This document shows, one piece after another, positions 44,360 to 54,723 of a DNA stretch of 64,000 bases (within the stretch, counting starts at the first letter, position 1; each line of letters opens with the position of its first letter). The notes below the pieces were generated by a model. That model did no database searches. It worked only from the letters and a program-made list of their open reading frames with translations, and was not told where the DNA came from. The stretch lies in assembly GCF_000526995.1 (NCBI RefSeq), contig NZ_AZUI01000001.1, forward strand, positions 1,736,001 to 1,800,000. The letters run 5' to 3'. The stretch comes from Lacrimispora indolis DSM 755. Its GTDB lineage: Bacteria > Bacillota > Clostridia > Lachnospirales > Lachnospiraceae. The translations under genes and the position numbers were made by a program.

Positions 44360-46339
44360 TTAGATGGATTTTGCAGCCTCTGCTACGCGTTCTGCCGCGA
44401 ATCCGAAATGTTCAAATAAAAGATTTGCCGGGCCGCTGGCGCCAAAGCCGGTCATGGTCACATATGTGCCGTCAAGGCCAACGTATTTGCCCCAGCCGAA
44501 ATCGCTTAATGCTTCTACTGCCACGCGCTTGCGGACTGCCTTGGGAAGAACGGATTCCTTATACTCCTCTGTCTGCTCCTCAAATAAATCCATACAGGGC
44601 ATGGAAACCACTCGTACCTTTTTATCGGCAAGAAGGGTTTTCGCCTTGACTGCCAGTTCCACCTCGGAACCGCTGGCCATGAGAATGATTTCGGGGGTGC
44701 CTTCGCAATCGTCAATCACATAGCCACCCTTTAAGGCCTCTTTGCTGCTTCCCGGCATTGGAGTTAAGTTCTGCCTTGTGAGCACAAGGGCGGTAGGAGT
44801 TTTCTTAGAGGTCAGTGCAGAATACCATGCTGCTTCTGTCTCTGTCTCATCGCAGGGACGGAACACATGGAAATTCGGCATTGCCCTTAACATGGCAAGC
44901 TGCTCAATGGGTTCATGGGTAGGTCCGTCTTCTCCTACACCGATGCTGTCATGAGTGAATATATAGGTCAGGGGAACGCCCATTAATGCGGATAAGCGTG
45001 CCATTGGTTTTGTATAATCGCTGAATACGAAGAAGGTTGCCACATAGGTGCGGAGACCGCCGTGAAGCATCATTCCGTTTCCGATTGCCGTCATACCAAG
45101 CTCTCTGACGCCAAAGTGCAGATTGCGGCCGCTGCCGTCTGTCCTTGAAAAATCACCCATGTCGGTCATGTTGGTCTTATTGGAAGGAGCCAGGTCCGCA
45201 GAACCTCCGATTAAGTTGGGCATATAAGTCTTTATCCGGTTTAATACCTGTCCGGATAAATTCCTGGTGGCATCTGCCTTTTCAGACCGCTTCCAGAAGT
45301 CTTCGCATTTTTCAATGGCCTTTTCTCCTGCATCCGGATCATGGTATGCATTCCAAAGATCTTCCATGTCTGGATATTCCTGGCAATATGCGGCAAACAT
45401 CACATTCCATGCTGCTTCTGTCTCCGCTTTTTCCTCTGCGATCTGACGATAATGGCTGTACACCTCTTCCGGAACGTAGAACGGCTCTGTGGAAGGCCAG
45501 CCTAAGTTTTCCTTTAAAGCGGTCACATTATCAGCACCCAAAGGCTCTCCGTGGGCGCTGGCTTTCCCCTGCTTTGCAGGACAGCCGTAGCCGATCTGGG
45601 TTTTGATGGTAATGAAGGAAGGATGCTCTGTATCTGCTTTCGCTTCCTCAATGGCCCGTCCGATTGCTTCCAAGTCATTTCCGTCCTCAACGGTAATGGT
45701 CTGGAAATGGAAGGCTTCCATGCGCTTTTGCACATCCTCGGTAAATGCAATCTCAGTGCTTCCTTCAATGGAAATCTGGTTTGAATCATATAAAACGATC
45801 AATTTCCCAAGACCAAGGGTGCCTGCCAGGGAAAAAACCTCGGAGGAAATGCCTTCCATCATACAGCCATCCCCGCCCAGCGCATAGGTGTAGTGGTCAA
45901 CAACCGGATAATTCTCTTTGTTGAATACGGATGACAGATGTTTCTCGGCAATGGCCATTCCAACTGCCATACCCATACCTGCACCTAAAGGTCCTGTGGT
46001 TGCTTCCACACCGATTGTATGACCGTACTCCGGATGTCCGGGAGTCTTGGAGCCATGCTGGCGGAAATTCATCAAATCCTCTTTTGATAAATTCCCATAG
46101 CCGAATAAATGAAGCAGGGAATACAAAAGCATGGAACCATGGCCTCCTGATAAGACAAAGCGGTCCCTGTTGGTCCAGTCTGGATCTGCCGGATTGTGGT
46201 TCATATGGTTCGCCCATAATTCATAAGCTGCAGAAGCACAGCCTAATGGAAGTCCCGGATGACCGGAATTCGCTTTTTGGATGGCATCCGCAGATAGGAC
46301 ACGGATTGCATTGACTGACATGGTATGGATGTTGCTCAT
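44360..46339 (-). CDS. tkt: Transketolase
   Basis: A full-length single-chain transketolase of 659 residues. The ThDP-binding motif [32 protein letters not shown], the early HPGLPLG, the loop [12 protein letters not shown], the Pyr domain with [12 protein letters not shown] and the catalytic [18 protein letters not shown] are all present. It moves two-carbon units in the pentose phosphate pathway. Its start overlaps the DUF5711 stop (ATGA), so the two are cotranslated although their roles look unrelated. Confidence 0.96.
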   Translation of the reverse strand: MSNIHTMSVNAIRVLSADAIQKANSGHPGLPLGCASAAYELWANHMNHNPADPDWTNRDRFVLSGGHGSMLLYSLLHLFGYGNLSKEDLMNFRQHGSKTPGHPEYGHTIGVEATTGPLGAGMGMAVGMAIAEKHLSSVFNKENYPVVDHYTYALGGDGCMMEGISSEVFSLAGTLGLGKLIVLYDSNQISIEGSTEIAFTEDVQKRMEAFHFQTITVEDGNDLEAIGRAIEEAKADTEHPSFITIKTQIGYGCPAKQGKASAHGEPLGADNVTALKENLGWPSTEPFYVPEEVYSHYRQIAEEKAETEAAWNVMFAAYCQEYPDMEDLWNAYHDPDAGEKAIEKCEDFWKRSEKADATRNLSGQVLNRIKTYMPNLIGGSADLAPSNKTNMTDMGDFSRTDGSGRNLHFGVRELGMTAIGNGMMLHGGLRTYVATFFVFSDYTKPMARLSALMGVPLTYIFTHDSIGVGEDGPTHEPIEQLAMLRAMPNFHVFRPCDETETEAAWYSALTSKKTPTALVLTRQNLTPMPGSSKEALKGGYVIDDCEGTPEIILMASGSEVELAVKAKTLLADKKVRVVSMPCMDLFEEQTEEYKESVLPKAVRKRVAVEALSDFGWGKYVGLDGTYVTMTGFGASGPANLLFEHFGFAAERVAEAAKSI

Positions 46340-47610
46340 TGGTATTGTCCTCCTATTTGTAATCTTATTTCTTTCATGTTTTGGGGGCCGGTTACGATCA
46401 GAGTATTTGGGAACCTGCCGTTTCGGATCTTAGATATCGGAAAATCAAATGTCCCGGCAAATTTAAGCCTTCCTGACATATTATAGACTCTGCAAGAATC
46501 TTCATTATACAAAATTACGTGGTCCCCGTCAATATCAGCATGGGTGTACTGATATTGGAAACCTTTGGTAAACACCAGATTTCCACTGGGCTTGTATATA
46601 TCCAGCCGGTAAGGATTTTCTCCTTCCCCATTGTCCACAATAAGCCCTACATATTTCTCCGAATAGAACACACTCTTTATCTCCTCCTCCACTGCCACCT
46701 GCCGGATCAGCTCCGGAGAGAGTTCATTTTTTGTGGAGTAAAAGGATACGCTGTTATCTGCAAAGGCGCAGGAGTATGTATTGTCAAGAAATTGGACCTG
46801 TGCAACCAAAGAGGCGTCATAAGGCTCGTCAAAACCGCCTACCAGCCTGTCCGGAATACTCTTGCCGATTTCCGCAAAATTGTGGAACGCCACTCTGCCG
46901 TTTAACGTCCCGTTTTTCAAATATGAATAAGCTCCTATCAGCTGAGTTCCGTCGGGGGATAAGCTGATATCCACAGGATAACCGGAATCACCGCCTAACA
47001 GCGCCTTAATCTTCACATCCAGAGCACTTCCATCCCTCTTAAAGAAATAAATATAATTGGACGATGAGTCCTCCAGGATCGCTGCCACCACTCCGTAAGA
47101 GGACACCGTCGCCTTCACAATGGGAAGAACCGTAGTCGCTATGCCCGTGTTTCCCGTTTTGTCAAAGATATAGATGGAATTTCCCTGCTGGTCCGCAATG
47201 GCCGCATAATTCCCGTTTACCCATGCCTTGGGAGATTTCATCTCATAGCTTTCTATCCACACTTCTTTCCCCTGGGAATCCAGATAGGAGGCGCCGTCCT
47301 TGCTGTATTTTAACACATTGGAGCCAAAGCTAAGATATCCAACATAGCTTCCCTCATTTATCTGCTTATCCCAGACTACGCCGTATTGGGTATACTGATA
47401 AAGAGTAAAATATTCATATACCCCTATGCCGCCTGCCAAAAGCACCAAAAACAGAACCAGAGCTATCCTGATTTTTCTTTTCCTCACCTTGGTGAGAGCC
47501 TTTTTAATGACCTCCTGGCTGTCTTCGCCCGCTTGAGGAGAAGATGAAACAATCTGCCTCCGAAGCTGGTTCTTCTTAATCTCTCTGTTCATAGAGTCCC
47601 TGTCACTCAT
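46336..47610 (-). CDS. DUF5711-family membrane-anchored beta-propeller protein
   Basis: About 424 residues. A basic cytoplasmic N-terminus, one membrane helix ([22 protein letters not shown], about 50-71) and an external domain made of WD/PQQ-like repeats ([59 protein letters not shown]). It matches the DUF5711 family of Firmicutes; function is not known. The ATG at 47610 has GGGAG about 9 nt upstream; the TTG at 47625 is unlikely. Lies between a LysM protein gene and tkt on the same strand. Confidence 0.8.
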   Translation of the reverse strand: MSDRDSMNREIKKNQLRRQIVSSSPQAGEDSQEVIKKALTKVRKRKIRIALVLFLVLLAGGIGVYEYFTLYQYTQYGVVWDKQINEGSYVGYLSFGSNVLKYSKDGASYLDSQGKEVWIESYEMKSPKAWVNGNYAAIADQQGNSIYIFDKTGNTGIATTVLPIVKATVSSYGVVAAILEDSSSNYIYFFKRDGSALDVKIKALLGGDSGYPVDISLSPDGTQLIGAYSYLKNGTLNGRVAFHNFAEIGKSIPDRLVGGFDEPYDASLVAQVQFLDNTYSCAFADNSVSFYSTKNELSPELIRQVAVEEEIKSVFYSEKYVGLIVDNGEGENPYRLDIYKPSGNLVFTKGFQYQYTHADIDGDHVILYNEDSCRVYNMSGRLKFAGTFDFPISKIRNGRFPNTLIVTGPQNMKEIRLQIGGQYQ

Positions 47611-47683
47611 GCTCTTTTCTCCCAAAAATGCCCATATATATAGGTAGTATACATCATTTCAGGAAGAAACGCATTATATTTTT

Positions 47684-48898
47684 CTATGGAAGAAGTAATT
47701 TCTGGCCCGCAACAATCTTATTTTCATCGTCCAGCCCATTAAGCTCACAAATTTCCTTCAGTTTGTTCACCGTTTGGTACTGAGCGATGCAGATCCCGTA
47801 AAGAGTCTCTCCCTCTTGTACCACATAAACACGCGGACTGGCCTTGGCTGCTGCCTCTGTTTCCTGGCTGGCAGGCTGGGTTGCCGCTTCTGTCGCTGCC
47901 TGGGTTGCCGCTTCCGTCTCCGGAGGCAGCGTCTCTGCTGCCTTGCTCTCAGCCATTGTCTCCGCCTGGGATTGTGCAGGCAATGTTTCAGACATGGTCT
48001 CCTTACTCACCGCGGTGGTGGGATAGACGCCTCCCTCGGCCTCTTCCACAACTACTTTGGATTCGCCCTTGTTTCCCTGTTCTTCACCCTTTTTCCCAAT
48101 CAGGAGCTGTTCCGCCTTTGCCGGAATGGCCGACGCGATCACGCTCTCCATATCCCGCATTCGTTCATAGTTGTTAAACATAACAATTCCGCCAGCTAAT
48201 ATGACGACTGACATGGCCATACACATGCCCCGGAGTAGCCCAACCGTCTGATGCCGGTCCGTAACTTCCACCTTATGCTCGTCCATCCGCTTGCGGAATT
48301 CCTCGATCACCTTATCATTTGTATCTGTTTCGATACGTTTTACATCTTTTCGCAGTACCATATAGTCCTGCATCATCTGATTTCGTTCATAGAAAATGCT
48401 GTATCCCTGCAGCTTGTAAAACCCGTCCTCAGATGTTATGTAAATTGTCTCCTCTCCGTCTGTTCCATTGCACAAATACATCAGCTTGTTCGGTTCCCCA
48501 AAATACTGGATATGCTGTTTCCAATAATTGATGGGGCTCAAATCATCTCCAGGCCTGCCGCATATAAACCAGCCCTGAATAGACCTCTTTGGAAAAAGCT
48601 GCTCCATGTTCCGGTAGGCTCTTTTCCATGACATCTCGGAAAATATCACTCTCCGGCCGGCCTCCGTCACATCCTCCATTTCCATAGCTCCGTCAATGAA
48701 GATATACGGCGTTCCGTCATTGAATTCCATGCCGCCTAAGAGAAGACCAACCCGCAGTTCCTGTCCACCCGCAGGATACAGACGTTTCAAATAAGTATTT
48801 ACATAATCTTCCACATAAAGTTTTACAATCTGATCCCTTTCCCCAATCTGCCTGATATTCTTCGGCAGCTTTGGGAACGGATTATATAATTCACCCAT
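47684..48898 (-). CDS. Membrane protein with N-terminal MPN/JAB-like domain and C-terminal LysM
   Basis: A 404-residue protein with three parts. Residues 1-190 have the order of strands and helices seen in MPN/JAB domains (VGLLLGGMEF, YIFIDGAMEMED, IQGWFICGRPGDDLSPINYW, NKLMYLCNGTDGEETIYI), but the zinc HxH of the JAMM motif is replaced by CxR, so it would be inactive as a metalloprotease. A membrane helix follows (MCMAMSVVILAGGIVMF, about 226-242), then a Glu/Ala/Thr-rich linker and a LysM domain (VYVVQEGETLYGICIAQYQTVNKLKEICELNGL). LysM binds peptidoglycan. The fold assignment is by eye; the LysM call is secure. Confidence 0.72.
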   Translation of the reverse strand: MGELYNPFPKLPKNIRQIGERDQIVKLYVEDYVNTYLKRLYPAGGQELRVGLLLGGMEFNDGTPYIFIDGAMEMEDVTEAGRRVIFSEMSWKRAYRNMEQLFPKRSIQGWFICGRPGDDLSPINYWKQHIQYFGEPNKLMYLCNGTDGEETIYITSEDGFYKLQGYSIFYERNQMMQDYMVLRKDVKRIETDTNDKVIEEFRKRMDEHKVEVTDRHQTVGLLRGMCMAMSVVILAGGIVMFNNYERMRDMESVIASAIPAKAEQLLIGKKGEEQGNKGESKVVVEEAEGGVYPTTAVSKETMSETLPAQSQAETMAESKAAETLPPETEAATQAATEAATQPASQETEAAAKASPRVYVVQEGETLYGICIAQYQTVNKLKEICELNGLDDENKIVAGQKLLLP

Positions 48899-48960
48899 TG
48901 GCTCACCCCGCTATTCTTTTTAATCCAATGAATCATAGCATACAATGGGTGAAAATCGTG

Positions 48961-49560
48961 TCAAAGCGGGGCGGTATTTTCCCATAACTTTTCGACAAGA
49001 TAAATGCTGTAGCTGATGCAGTCAGCCATTCTCATGACAACGGAAAGACGGATGCTCTGCAGCATTAGAGGGTCATAATTTCCACAGCTGCCTACGATCC
49101 CGGTAATAAAAATATCCCCCACGGCCCGAAGCTCCTTGCTGACTCCAAGGCCGGGCTTTAGTGCGCCTTTTCCCAAAGTCACATAGCCGATGTGTTCCAT
49201 ACTTCCTACAGAAGCGTCAACTGCCACCACCACATGATCCGGATAACGAAGCTTTAAAATTGCCTGGTAAGTCTCCAGATTCATGGCATGGACCGGACGT
49301 TCCAGAGTTCCCAGGATCTCCAGATATTCAAGCCCTCTTTCCTTTAACTTGTATCCGATAAGCGGCCCTAAGCTGTCCCCAGTTGAACGGTCGGTTCCAA
49401 TGCATAAAAACAGCACCCCGGCCACCTTTCCGTTTTCCTGCTCCGCACATATCATATCGTAAAGCCTGGAGGCAAAATCCTCTGCCTCAAAAGTCTGCCT
49501 TGTATCGTAGTAAAAAACGTCCCGGTTTCCGCGGATCGCAATTCTTTCCCATAATTTCAT
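48961..49560 (-). CDS. yyaC: Sporulation protein YyaC (DUF1256)
   Basis: About 199 residues, close to B. subtilis YyaC. VLFLCIGTDRSTGDSLGPLIGYKLKERG, VHAMNLE, VVAVDASVG and ITGIVGSCGNYDPLMLQSIRL are the conserved blocks of this family, structurally related to the spore protease GPR and hydrogenase-maturation proteases. Its presence indicates a spore former. The ATG at 49560 (MKLWER) has AGGA upstream; the frame to 49653 starts with TTG and lacks a ribosome site. Confidence 0.9.
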   Translation of the reverse strand: MKLWERIAIRGNRDVFYYDTRQTFEAEDFASRLYDMICAEQENGKVAGVLFLCIGTDRSTGDSLGPLIGYKLKERGLEYLEILGTLERPVHAMNLETYQAILKLRYPDHVVVAVDASVGSMEHIGYVTLGKGALKPGLGVSKELRAVGDIFITGIVGSCGNYDPLMLQSIRLSVVMRMADCISYSIYLVEKLWENTAPL

Positions 49561-49750
49561 AATATCCTGCCTTGCTGTCCTTATTTCTGCAGGCAATGAG
49601 CCAAGAGCAGAGATACAAGTATCTCCGAATTTGACGAATGCTGCAGGAGTCAAATGCCCTATAGCCGGCTGTGGGGTATTTGACTTTCCATGTTCTATTA
49701 TAAGCCGCCGTTTATGGAATTATTCACCACACCCCTGGGGAAAATTACGA

Positions 49751-49800
49751 AAAAAACAGGTGCAGGCTGAGAGCACATATATGCCCATTTCCTGCACCTT
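49751..49800 (-). terminator. Terminator of the coiled-coil membrane protein gene
   Basis: GGTGCAGG and CCTGCACC arms around a 24-nt loop, followed on the minus strand by TGTTTTTTTC, directly after the stop at 49805. Confidence 0.85.
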
Positions 49801-49804
49801 AACC

Positions 49805-50896
49805 TTACTCCTTAAGACTTTTATAAAGAGTTATTGCTTCACTGATAGTGGAAGCCTTGCCCATCCGGATCATATCAGCCAGTTCATCCAGCCTCTCCGG
49901 AACCATAAATTCCTTCCCAACATAGGACGCATAATTGTCGTTAATAAACAAGGTCTGCTCCTTAACCCTGACTTCTGCCTCCTTAGCATTGGCCGCCGCC
50001 GCTTCAAAGTCATTCTCAAGCTTTGCGATCTTTTCCCTGCTGTTGCCGGCGATCTCATCGGACAGAATGGTTCGTGTCACCCTGTCAAAGGTATTTAAGG
50101 CTTCCCTTTTCTTATCCGCAATATCTGCTAAATCCTGTTCGATTCTGGCAATCTCATCATCATATTTTTCTAAGTTATATACGGCTTCGTCACGGTCCCG
50201 CTTTATGGAGCGGATGATCACCCGGATCTTTCTCTTGTTGGTCTTTATCAGATCCCTGATGGACCTTCCTTTTCTCAATGCGCTCTGGTGTTTCACCTTG
50301 GTAAAGTTATTGATGAGAATGTAAATCCCACCGAAAAACAAAATGGCAGCAAAGTAGATCCCCATTAAGTAGAACGGGGATTTTTCAGGAAGCAGCAGAT
50401 AAACCCCGCAGGGAATGACCAGAAAGAACAGAAATACGTTCAAAAGCAGCACAAAAAACTCAGAAAATCCCCTGGGAAAATACAGAGCATAATACCAGCC
50501 CTTTTTGCAAAAACCAGGAACCCGGTCCTGCTGAAAAACAGACTTCATCTGGAGCATTAATTCCCGGTTGTTTTCCTTAAGCTCTGCCGTCTCCTCTTCG
50601 ATCCGTTCCTTGACGCCCTGGGTCTTGGCCTTTTCACGCTTTCCTCTCACCCGCTTTAAGCGGTCCTGTTCCCTGGCAATCTCTTTGTCATAGGTGTCGT
50701 TAATTTCCTCGATCCGTTTCTTCACCGTAAGGCTGATGGCATCTGTCACAGCCTTTCTCTCTGCTTCCAGTTCCTTGTCCAGACGTTTTTCTTCCAGGCG
50801 GAACTTTTCCAATAAATTTCTGCTTGCAGATAATTCCTGTACAGCCCTGCAGGCCTCTCCAAGAAAACCAACCTGATCCGTTATGGGTTGCGCCAT
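49805..50896 (-). CDS. Coiled-coil membrane protein of unknown function
   Basis: A 363-residue protein. About 130 residues of charged coiled coil (LLEKFRLEEKRLDKELEAERKAV and on) are followed by two adjacent membrane helices (FFVLLLNVFLFFLVIPCGVYLLL; YLMGIYFAAILFFGGIYILI, about 148-200), then a second coiled coil of about 120 residues. No catalytic motif. The hairpin-in-membrane with both ends probably cytoplasmic suggests a structural or scaffolding role. Monocistronic, with a good GGAGG. Confidence 0.65.
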   Translation of the reverse strand: MAQPITDQVGFLGEACRAVQELSASRNLLEKFRLEEKRLDKELEAERKAVTDAISLTVKKRIEEINDTYDKEIAREQDRLKRVRGKREKAKTQGVKERIEEETAELKENNRELMLQMKSVFQQDRVPGFCKKGWYYALYFPRGFSEFFVLLLNVFLFFLVIPCGVYLLLPEKSPFYLMGIYFAAILFFGGIYILINNFTKVKHQSALRKGRSIRDLIKTNKRKIRVIIRSIKRDRDEAVYNLEKYDDEIARIEQDLADIADKKREALNTFDRVTRTILSDEIAGNSREKIAKLENDFEAAAANAKEAEVRVKEQTLFINDNYASYVGKEFMVPERLDELADMIRMGKASTISEAITLYKSLKE

Positions 50897-50977
50897 CTTA
50901 AGTCTTCCTCCTTCGGTTTTTCCTACAAAGATTCTACCATATTTTTCAAGGTTTTACAACGTCCGTCATTTTCCTTC

Positions 50978-51007
50978 TTGCCTTTTTCTGCAAGGTAATG
51001 CTATAAT
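50978..51007 (+). promoter_or_regulatory. Probable promoter of the 51065 gene
   Basis: TTGCCT (50978-50983), 18 bp, TATAAT (51002-51007), about 58 nt upstream of the start. Confidence 0.55.
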
Positions 51008-51064
51008 CGTTGCATCATAAAAACGGCTGATAAAGCTGCCAATTTCAGAAAGGAAAATTCGCTT

Positions 51065-51331
51065 ATGTTTCGCATGTGGGCAAAATTAATGAAAGACACC
51101 AAAATCATGAAAGACACAGTCATCTCCATCTCTGACTACAGTCTTTCCAGGACCTCCATGATCTTTCAGGCACTAGATGATATCTGTCTCCAGTTCGATC
51201 TCGGAAAACCCATATGGCTGGATGCTACCATTCATGAATTTCAAAAGCATTCCAAAGTCCGGTTTACCCAGGATAATTTTATCGAGCACATTGAATTTGA
51301 TTTTCTGGAAATCCAGGTAATTGAAGAATAG
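51065..51331 (+). CDS. Small conserved-type hypothetical protein
   Basis: An 88-residue soluble protein, preceded by a promoter and AAAGGA. ISDYSLSRTSMIFQALDDICLQFDLGKPIWLDATIHEFQKHSKVRF looks well folded (mixed alpha/beta, with no low complexity) and codon usage matches the neighbours. I do not recognise the family. It ends IEFDFLEIQVIEE. Confidence 0.65.
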   Translation: MFRMWAKLMKDTKIMKDTVISISDYSLSRTSMIFQALDDICLQFDLGKPIWLDATIHEFQKHSKVRFTQDNFIEHIEFDFLEIQVIEE

Positions 51332-51357
51332 GAGGCCGTGAACTGCAATCCACTTAA

Positions 51358-51543
51358 AATAGGAAACAGCTTACGGAGTATTGGGAAAAAGAGATGAAGT
51401 CATTGGGATATCACTCGGTTATGACCTCTGCCCGATCAGATGAATACAGCCAGCATTTCTATGTAAAATTAGGATACCAGGCTATTGGCGGATTTATACT
51501 GGAGAAGGAACCGTTTGAGATTATATTATCAAATAAGCTTTAG
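51358..51543 (+). pseudogene. C-terminal remnant of a GNAT acetyltransferase
   Basis: An open frame after TAA at 51355 encodes about 61 residues without a proper start. SARSDEYSQHFYVKLGYQAIGGFILEKEPFEII is the final strand-helix-strand of a GNAT fold (the usual FYxKLGF motif). The acetyl-CoA binding half is missing. It sits directly before an intact, different GNAT gene. Confidence 0.65.
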
Positions 51544-51639
51544 CCCTTTATGGAATTTCCCTTATATCTTTCTGCTTCTGATAATGATATTCTATCTTAA
51601 CAGGCTGATCCGGACTTTGAAGGAAGAGGAACTATAAAA

Positions 51640-52104
51640 ATGGAAACCATGACATTAAAGAAATTATGCAAAAATCCTGAACTTTTGGAAGCCGCGGCCT
51701 CCTGGTTCTTTCAAAAATGGGTCATTCCTCTTGAAGCATACAAAGAAAGCATTCAGGAATGCATTGACAAAAAGTCAGGAATACCTCAATGGTATATTGT
51801 TTTAGACGAAAATCAGGAAATTATCGCGGGAGCGGGAATTATAGATAATGACTTCCATGACCGGAAAGACTTAAGCCCTAATTTATGCGCTTTATTTGTA
51901 GAAGAAAAACACCGCAATCAGGGAATCGCAAAGTATATTTTAGATTTTGCCAGAAAAGATCTTGGTGATATGGGATTTGAAAAGTTATATTTAATTACAG
52001 GCCATAGGGAATTTTATGAAAGGTGCGGCTGGGAATTCCTCACAACGGTAACAGGCGATGATGGAAATTCTGAACGGATGTATGTTGCTTCCACATTAAA
52101 GTAA
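51640..52104 (+). CDS. GNAT-family N-acetyltransferase
   Basis: A 154-residue acetyltransferase. The acetyl-CoA-binding segment is LCALFVEEKHRNQGIAKYILDFARKDLGDMG (RNQGIA loop, about 92-97), followed by KLYLITGHREFYERCGWEFL. The N-terminal ASWFFQKWVIPLEAY is of the type seen in small-molecule acetyltransferases. Substrate unknown. Confidence 0.88.
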   Translation: METMTLKKLCKNPELLEAAASWFFQKWVIPLEAYKESIQECIDKKSGIPQWYIVLDENQEIIAGAGIIDNDFHDRKDLSPNLCALFVEEKHRNQGIAKYILDFARKDLGDMGFEKLYLITGHREFYERCGWEFLTTVTGDDGNSERMYVASTLK

Positions 52105-52150
52105 ACCCGGTATATCCTTTGGATAACAAGAGCAGAAGCTTTCATATGCA

Positions 52151-52199
52151 GCATCAGGCAGGAAAACCCTTTGCCGGCTCCCCTGCCTGAATGCTTTTT
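52151..52199 (+). terminator. Terminator of the GNAT gene
   Basis: CAGGCAGG (52155-52162) and CCTGCCTG (52182-52189), extended by GCAT/ATGC, followed by CTTTTTA. Confidence 0.75.
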
Positions 52200-52207
52200 A
52201 ATTATTC

Positions 52208-52978
52208 TTACTGATTCTCCAGTGCTCCTGCGTCGATTTCCGTATACCCTTCCAGATCCGGAGCCGTGACCTCAACGGTCTGACCGGGATTGTTGTAGGT
52301 GGAATCCGTATCCATAACCATGGCTACCGTCTGATCCTGAGCATTCATTTCAAGGGACATCTTAATCTTTGAGTTGGTAAAATACCCATCTTTATTAACT
52401 GTGGCTTCTCCGCTGGCCTCCTTAATGGTATAGGTTACCCCTTCCATATTGGTTCCCAGCTGGCCCATTAAATCCTGTACGTAAGCATCCATCTTTTCAG
52501 CATCAACGGTAAAGGTGAGAATCTGGTTATTCCCATCCTTCTTTGCTGTGATTTCCTTCAAATAAGAGGAATTTACACTTGCGCCCTCTGTGCTCTGCTT
52601 GATCTGATCCATCATGGAATTTAAATCCATGGCGTATTTCACCTTCTGGCCCATGGAATCCATATAATAATATCCATTCTCATAATACATAAGTATATCT
52701 ATACTCTGGCCCATGAGGGAGGTGGTCCCCTGTGCCAGATACCTCATGTTCTCTGTGTTTATATCCGCCATTTTCATATCCAGGTCCATTTTGATATCCG
52801 TGGTGTTTTCTCCCTGCGTCATCTGCATGTTGACCACTGAGGTCACATCCATGGACGCCAGCTCCGACGTTTTCTTGGAAGCCTCATCATAGAGCACCTT
52901 TGGATCCTTTTCCCCCTTGCAGGCAGCCAATGACAGCACTGTTGCCAAAGTAAGGAAAAGCATTAAACATTTTTTCAT
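52208..52978 (-). CDS. Lipoprotein of the LppX/DUF6612-like type
   Basis: A 256-residue lipoprotein with signal peptide and lipobox LAAC (Cys20). The mature part is built from repeated strands (TQGENTTDIKMDLDMKMAD, QSIDILMYYENGYYYMDSMGQKVKYAMDLNSM, NQILTFTVDAEKMDAYVQDLMGQL), the pattern of a half-barrel lipoprotein family common in clostridia. It may hold a hydrophobic ligand or be a stress or surface protein; function unknown. The ATG at 52978 has GGAGG; the longer frame to 53140 would include the intergenic region. Confidence 0.75.
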   Translation of the reverse strand: MKKCLMLFLTLATVLSLAACKGEKDPKVLYDEASKKTSELASMDVTSVVNMQMTQGENTTDIKMDLDMKMADINTENMRYLAQGTTSLMGQSIDILMYYENGYYYMDSMGQKVKYAMDLNSMMDQIKQSTEGASVNSSYLKEITAKKDGNNQILTFTVDAEKMDAYVQDLMGQLGTNMEGVTYTIKEASGEATVNKDGYFTNSKIKMSLEMNAQDQTVAMVMDTDSTYNNPGQTVEVTAPDLEGYTEIDAGALENQ

Positions 52979-53099
52979 ATCTTCCTCCTTGAATGAATTG
53001 TTTTTAGTCACGCACTTTAAGTATACTATACTGCATTGCCATTTCATATCAAAGATTTTCTTAAAAAACTCTTTATTATTTCCAAAAAATCCAAATATT

Positions 53100-53153
53100 A
53101 AAAAACCGGTGCCCTGGTCCGGCCTTTTATGAAGGTCCAAACCAGAACACCGG
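53100..53153 (-). terminator. Terminator of pgi
   Basis: A GC-rich stem (CGCCGGTG/GCACCGG outer arms, 53106-53153) followed on the minus strand by TTTTTTAA, directly after the pgi stop. Confidence 0.88.
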
Positions 53154-53170
53154 CGCTGTTTGCCAACGTC

Positions 53171-54517
53171 CTATAATCTCTTTAAAAGCTCCTCCCTTTC
53201 CTTCTCATATCCCGGCTTTCCAAGGAGTGCAAACATATTCTTCTTATAGCTTTCCACTCCCGGCTGGTTAAACGGATTCACGCCCAAAATATATCCGCTG
53301 ATGCCGCATGCATATTCAAAGAAGTAGAACAGCTGTCCCAGACTGTATTCATCCTGCTTCGGGATCCTGACCATTAAATTGGGCACGTTCCCGTCGGTAT
53401 GAGCCAGAATGGTTCCGTTCATGGCGCTCTTATTGACAAAGTCAACACTCTTTCCCGCCAGATAATTCATTCCGTCGGTATCTACCTTTTCTTCTTTAAG
53501 AAGAATTTCTGCAGGAGATTCCTCAACCTCCAGGACCGTTTCAAACATAATTCTGGCCCCATCCTGAATAAACTGTCCCATAGAGTGTAAGTCTGTGGTC
53601 AAATCCACTGCTGCCGGAAAGATCCCCCGCTGATCCTTTCCTTCGCTTTCACCGAACAGCTGCTTCCACCACTCGGAAACATAATGAAGGCTTGGCTCAT
53701 AGTTTGCCACGATCTCCACTGTTTTCCCCTTTCGAAGCAGGATATTGCGCACAGCCGCATACTGGAGGGCACCGTTTGACTCATAGGCTGTTTCCAGGGC
53801 TTCCTGCCTGGCCGCCTCCGCGCCTTCCATCAATTTATCAATATCAGCACCGGACACCGCAATCGGAAGAAGGCCGACTGCCGTAAGCACTGAGAAACGT
53901 CCTCCTACGTCATCAGGAACTACAAAGGATTCATATCCTTCCTCATCAGCCAGATTCTTCAGTGCGCCCCTTGCCTTATCCGTAGTGGCATAAATCCTTT
54001 TATTTGCCTCCTCACGGCCATATTTCTCAATCAGCATATCCTTAAATACCCGAAAGGCGATTGCCGGCTCTGTGGTTGTCCCGGACTTTGATATAATATT
54101 AACGGAGAAATCCTTTCCATCCAGCACATCCTTTAAATCCTGGATGTATTTGCTGCTGATGCTGTTTCCAACAAAATAGATCTCCGGAGTTTTGCGTTTT
54201 CCTTTTGGCAATACATTGTAAAAGCTGTGGGATAAAAATTCAATGGCTGCCCTGGCTCCAAGATAGGAACCGCCGATACCGACGACCAGCAGAACATCAG
54301 AATCATTTTGAATCTTCTCTGCTGCCATCTTTATTCTCTGGAATTCTTCCTTATCATAATCCACCGGAAGGTCGATCCAACCTAAGAAATCACTGCCTGC
54401 ACCGGATTTGTCCATCAGCACGTTCTTCGCACACATAACTGTGGCCTTCATGTTCTCCATTTCCTCTGCTGACACAAAGCCTGCTGCCCTGGAATAATCA
54501 AAAATTACATTTCCCAT
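53171..54517 (-). CDS. pgi: Glucose-6-phosphate isomerase
   Basis: A 448-residue isomerase of the Bacillus type. [58 protein letters not shown] (signature), the catalytic Glu in GESEGKD, and [22 protein letters not shown] are all present. It interconverts glucose-6-P and fructose-6-P. The ATG at 54517 (MGNVIFDYS) follows AAGGAG; the frame to 54571 is not needed. Confidence 0.96.
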   Translation of the reverse strand: MGNVIFDYSRAAGFVSAEEMENMKATVMCAKNVLMDKSGAGSDFLGWIDLPVDYDKEEFQRIKMAAEKIQNDSDVLLVVGIGGSYLGARAAIEFLSHSFYNVLPKGKRKTPEIYFVGNSISSKYIQDLKDVLDGKDFSVNIISKSGTTTEPAIAFRVFKDMLIEKYGREEANKRIYATTDKARGALKNLADEEGYESFVVPDDVGGRFSVLTAVGLLPIAVSGADIDKLMEGAEAARQEALETAYESNGALQYAAVRNILLRKGKTVEIVANYEPSLHYVSEWWKQLFGESEGKDQRGIFPAAVDLTTDLHSMGQFIQDGARIMFETVLEVEESPAEILLKEEKVDTDGMNYLAGKSVDFVNKSAMNGTILAHTDGNVPNLMVRIPKQDEYSLGQLFYFFEYACGISGYILGVNPFNQPGVESYKKNMFALLGKPGYEKEREELLKRL

Positions 54518-54544
54518 TGCTAATATTCTCCTTTTCCTTTTATT

Positions 54545-54665
54545 CTGGCAAAGGCAACGAGCCGAAGTCAAGCGAGCTTGACCTTGGCAACTGCCTGCAA
54601 AACCAAACAGTCCATAGGTTGCTATGGCTTATTTGACTTCAGGTTTCTGACCCCCTGCTTAGGAA
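54545..54665. repeat. Hairpin-rich spacer upstream of pgi
   Basis: It includes GTCAAGC-GA-GCTTGAC inside a longer imperfect stem (about 54550-54592), and CCATAG/CTATGG (about 54610-54630). It could be the terminator of the gene at 54724 or a palindromic repeat. No T-tract is obvious and no gene is present. Confidence 0.35.
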
Positions 54666-54723
54666 AATTATACCACAGAATAGTCTTAAATGCGACATGA
54701 TTTTCTTTATGCCTTCCAAATGT

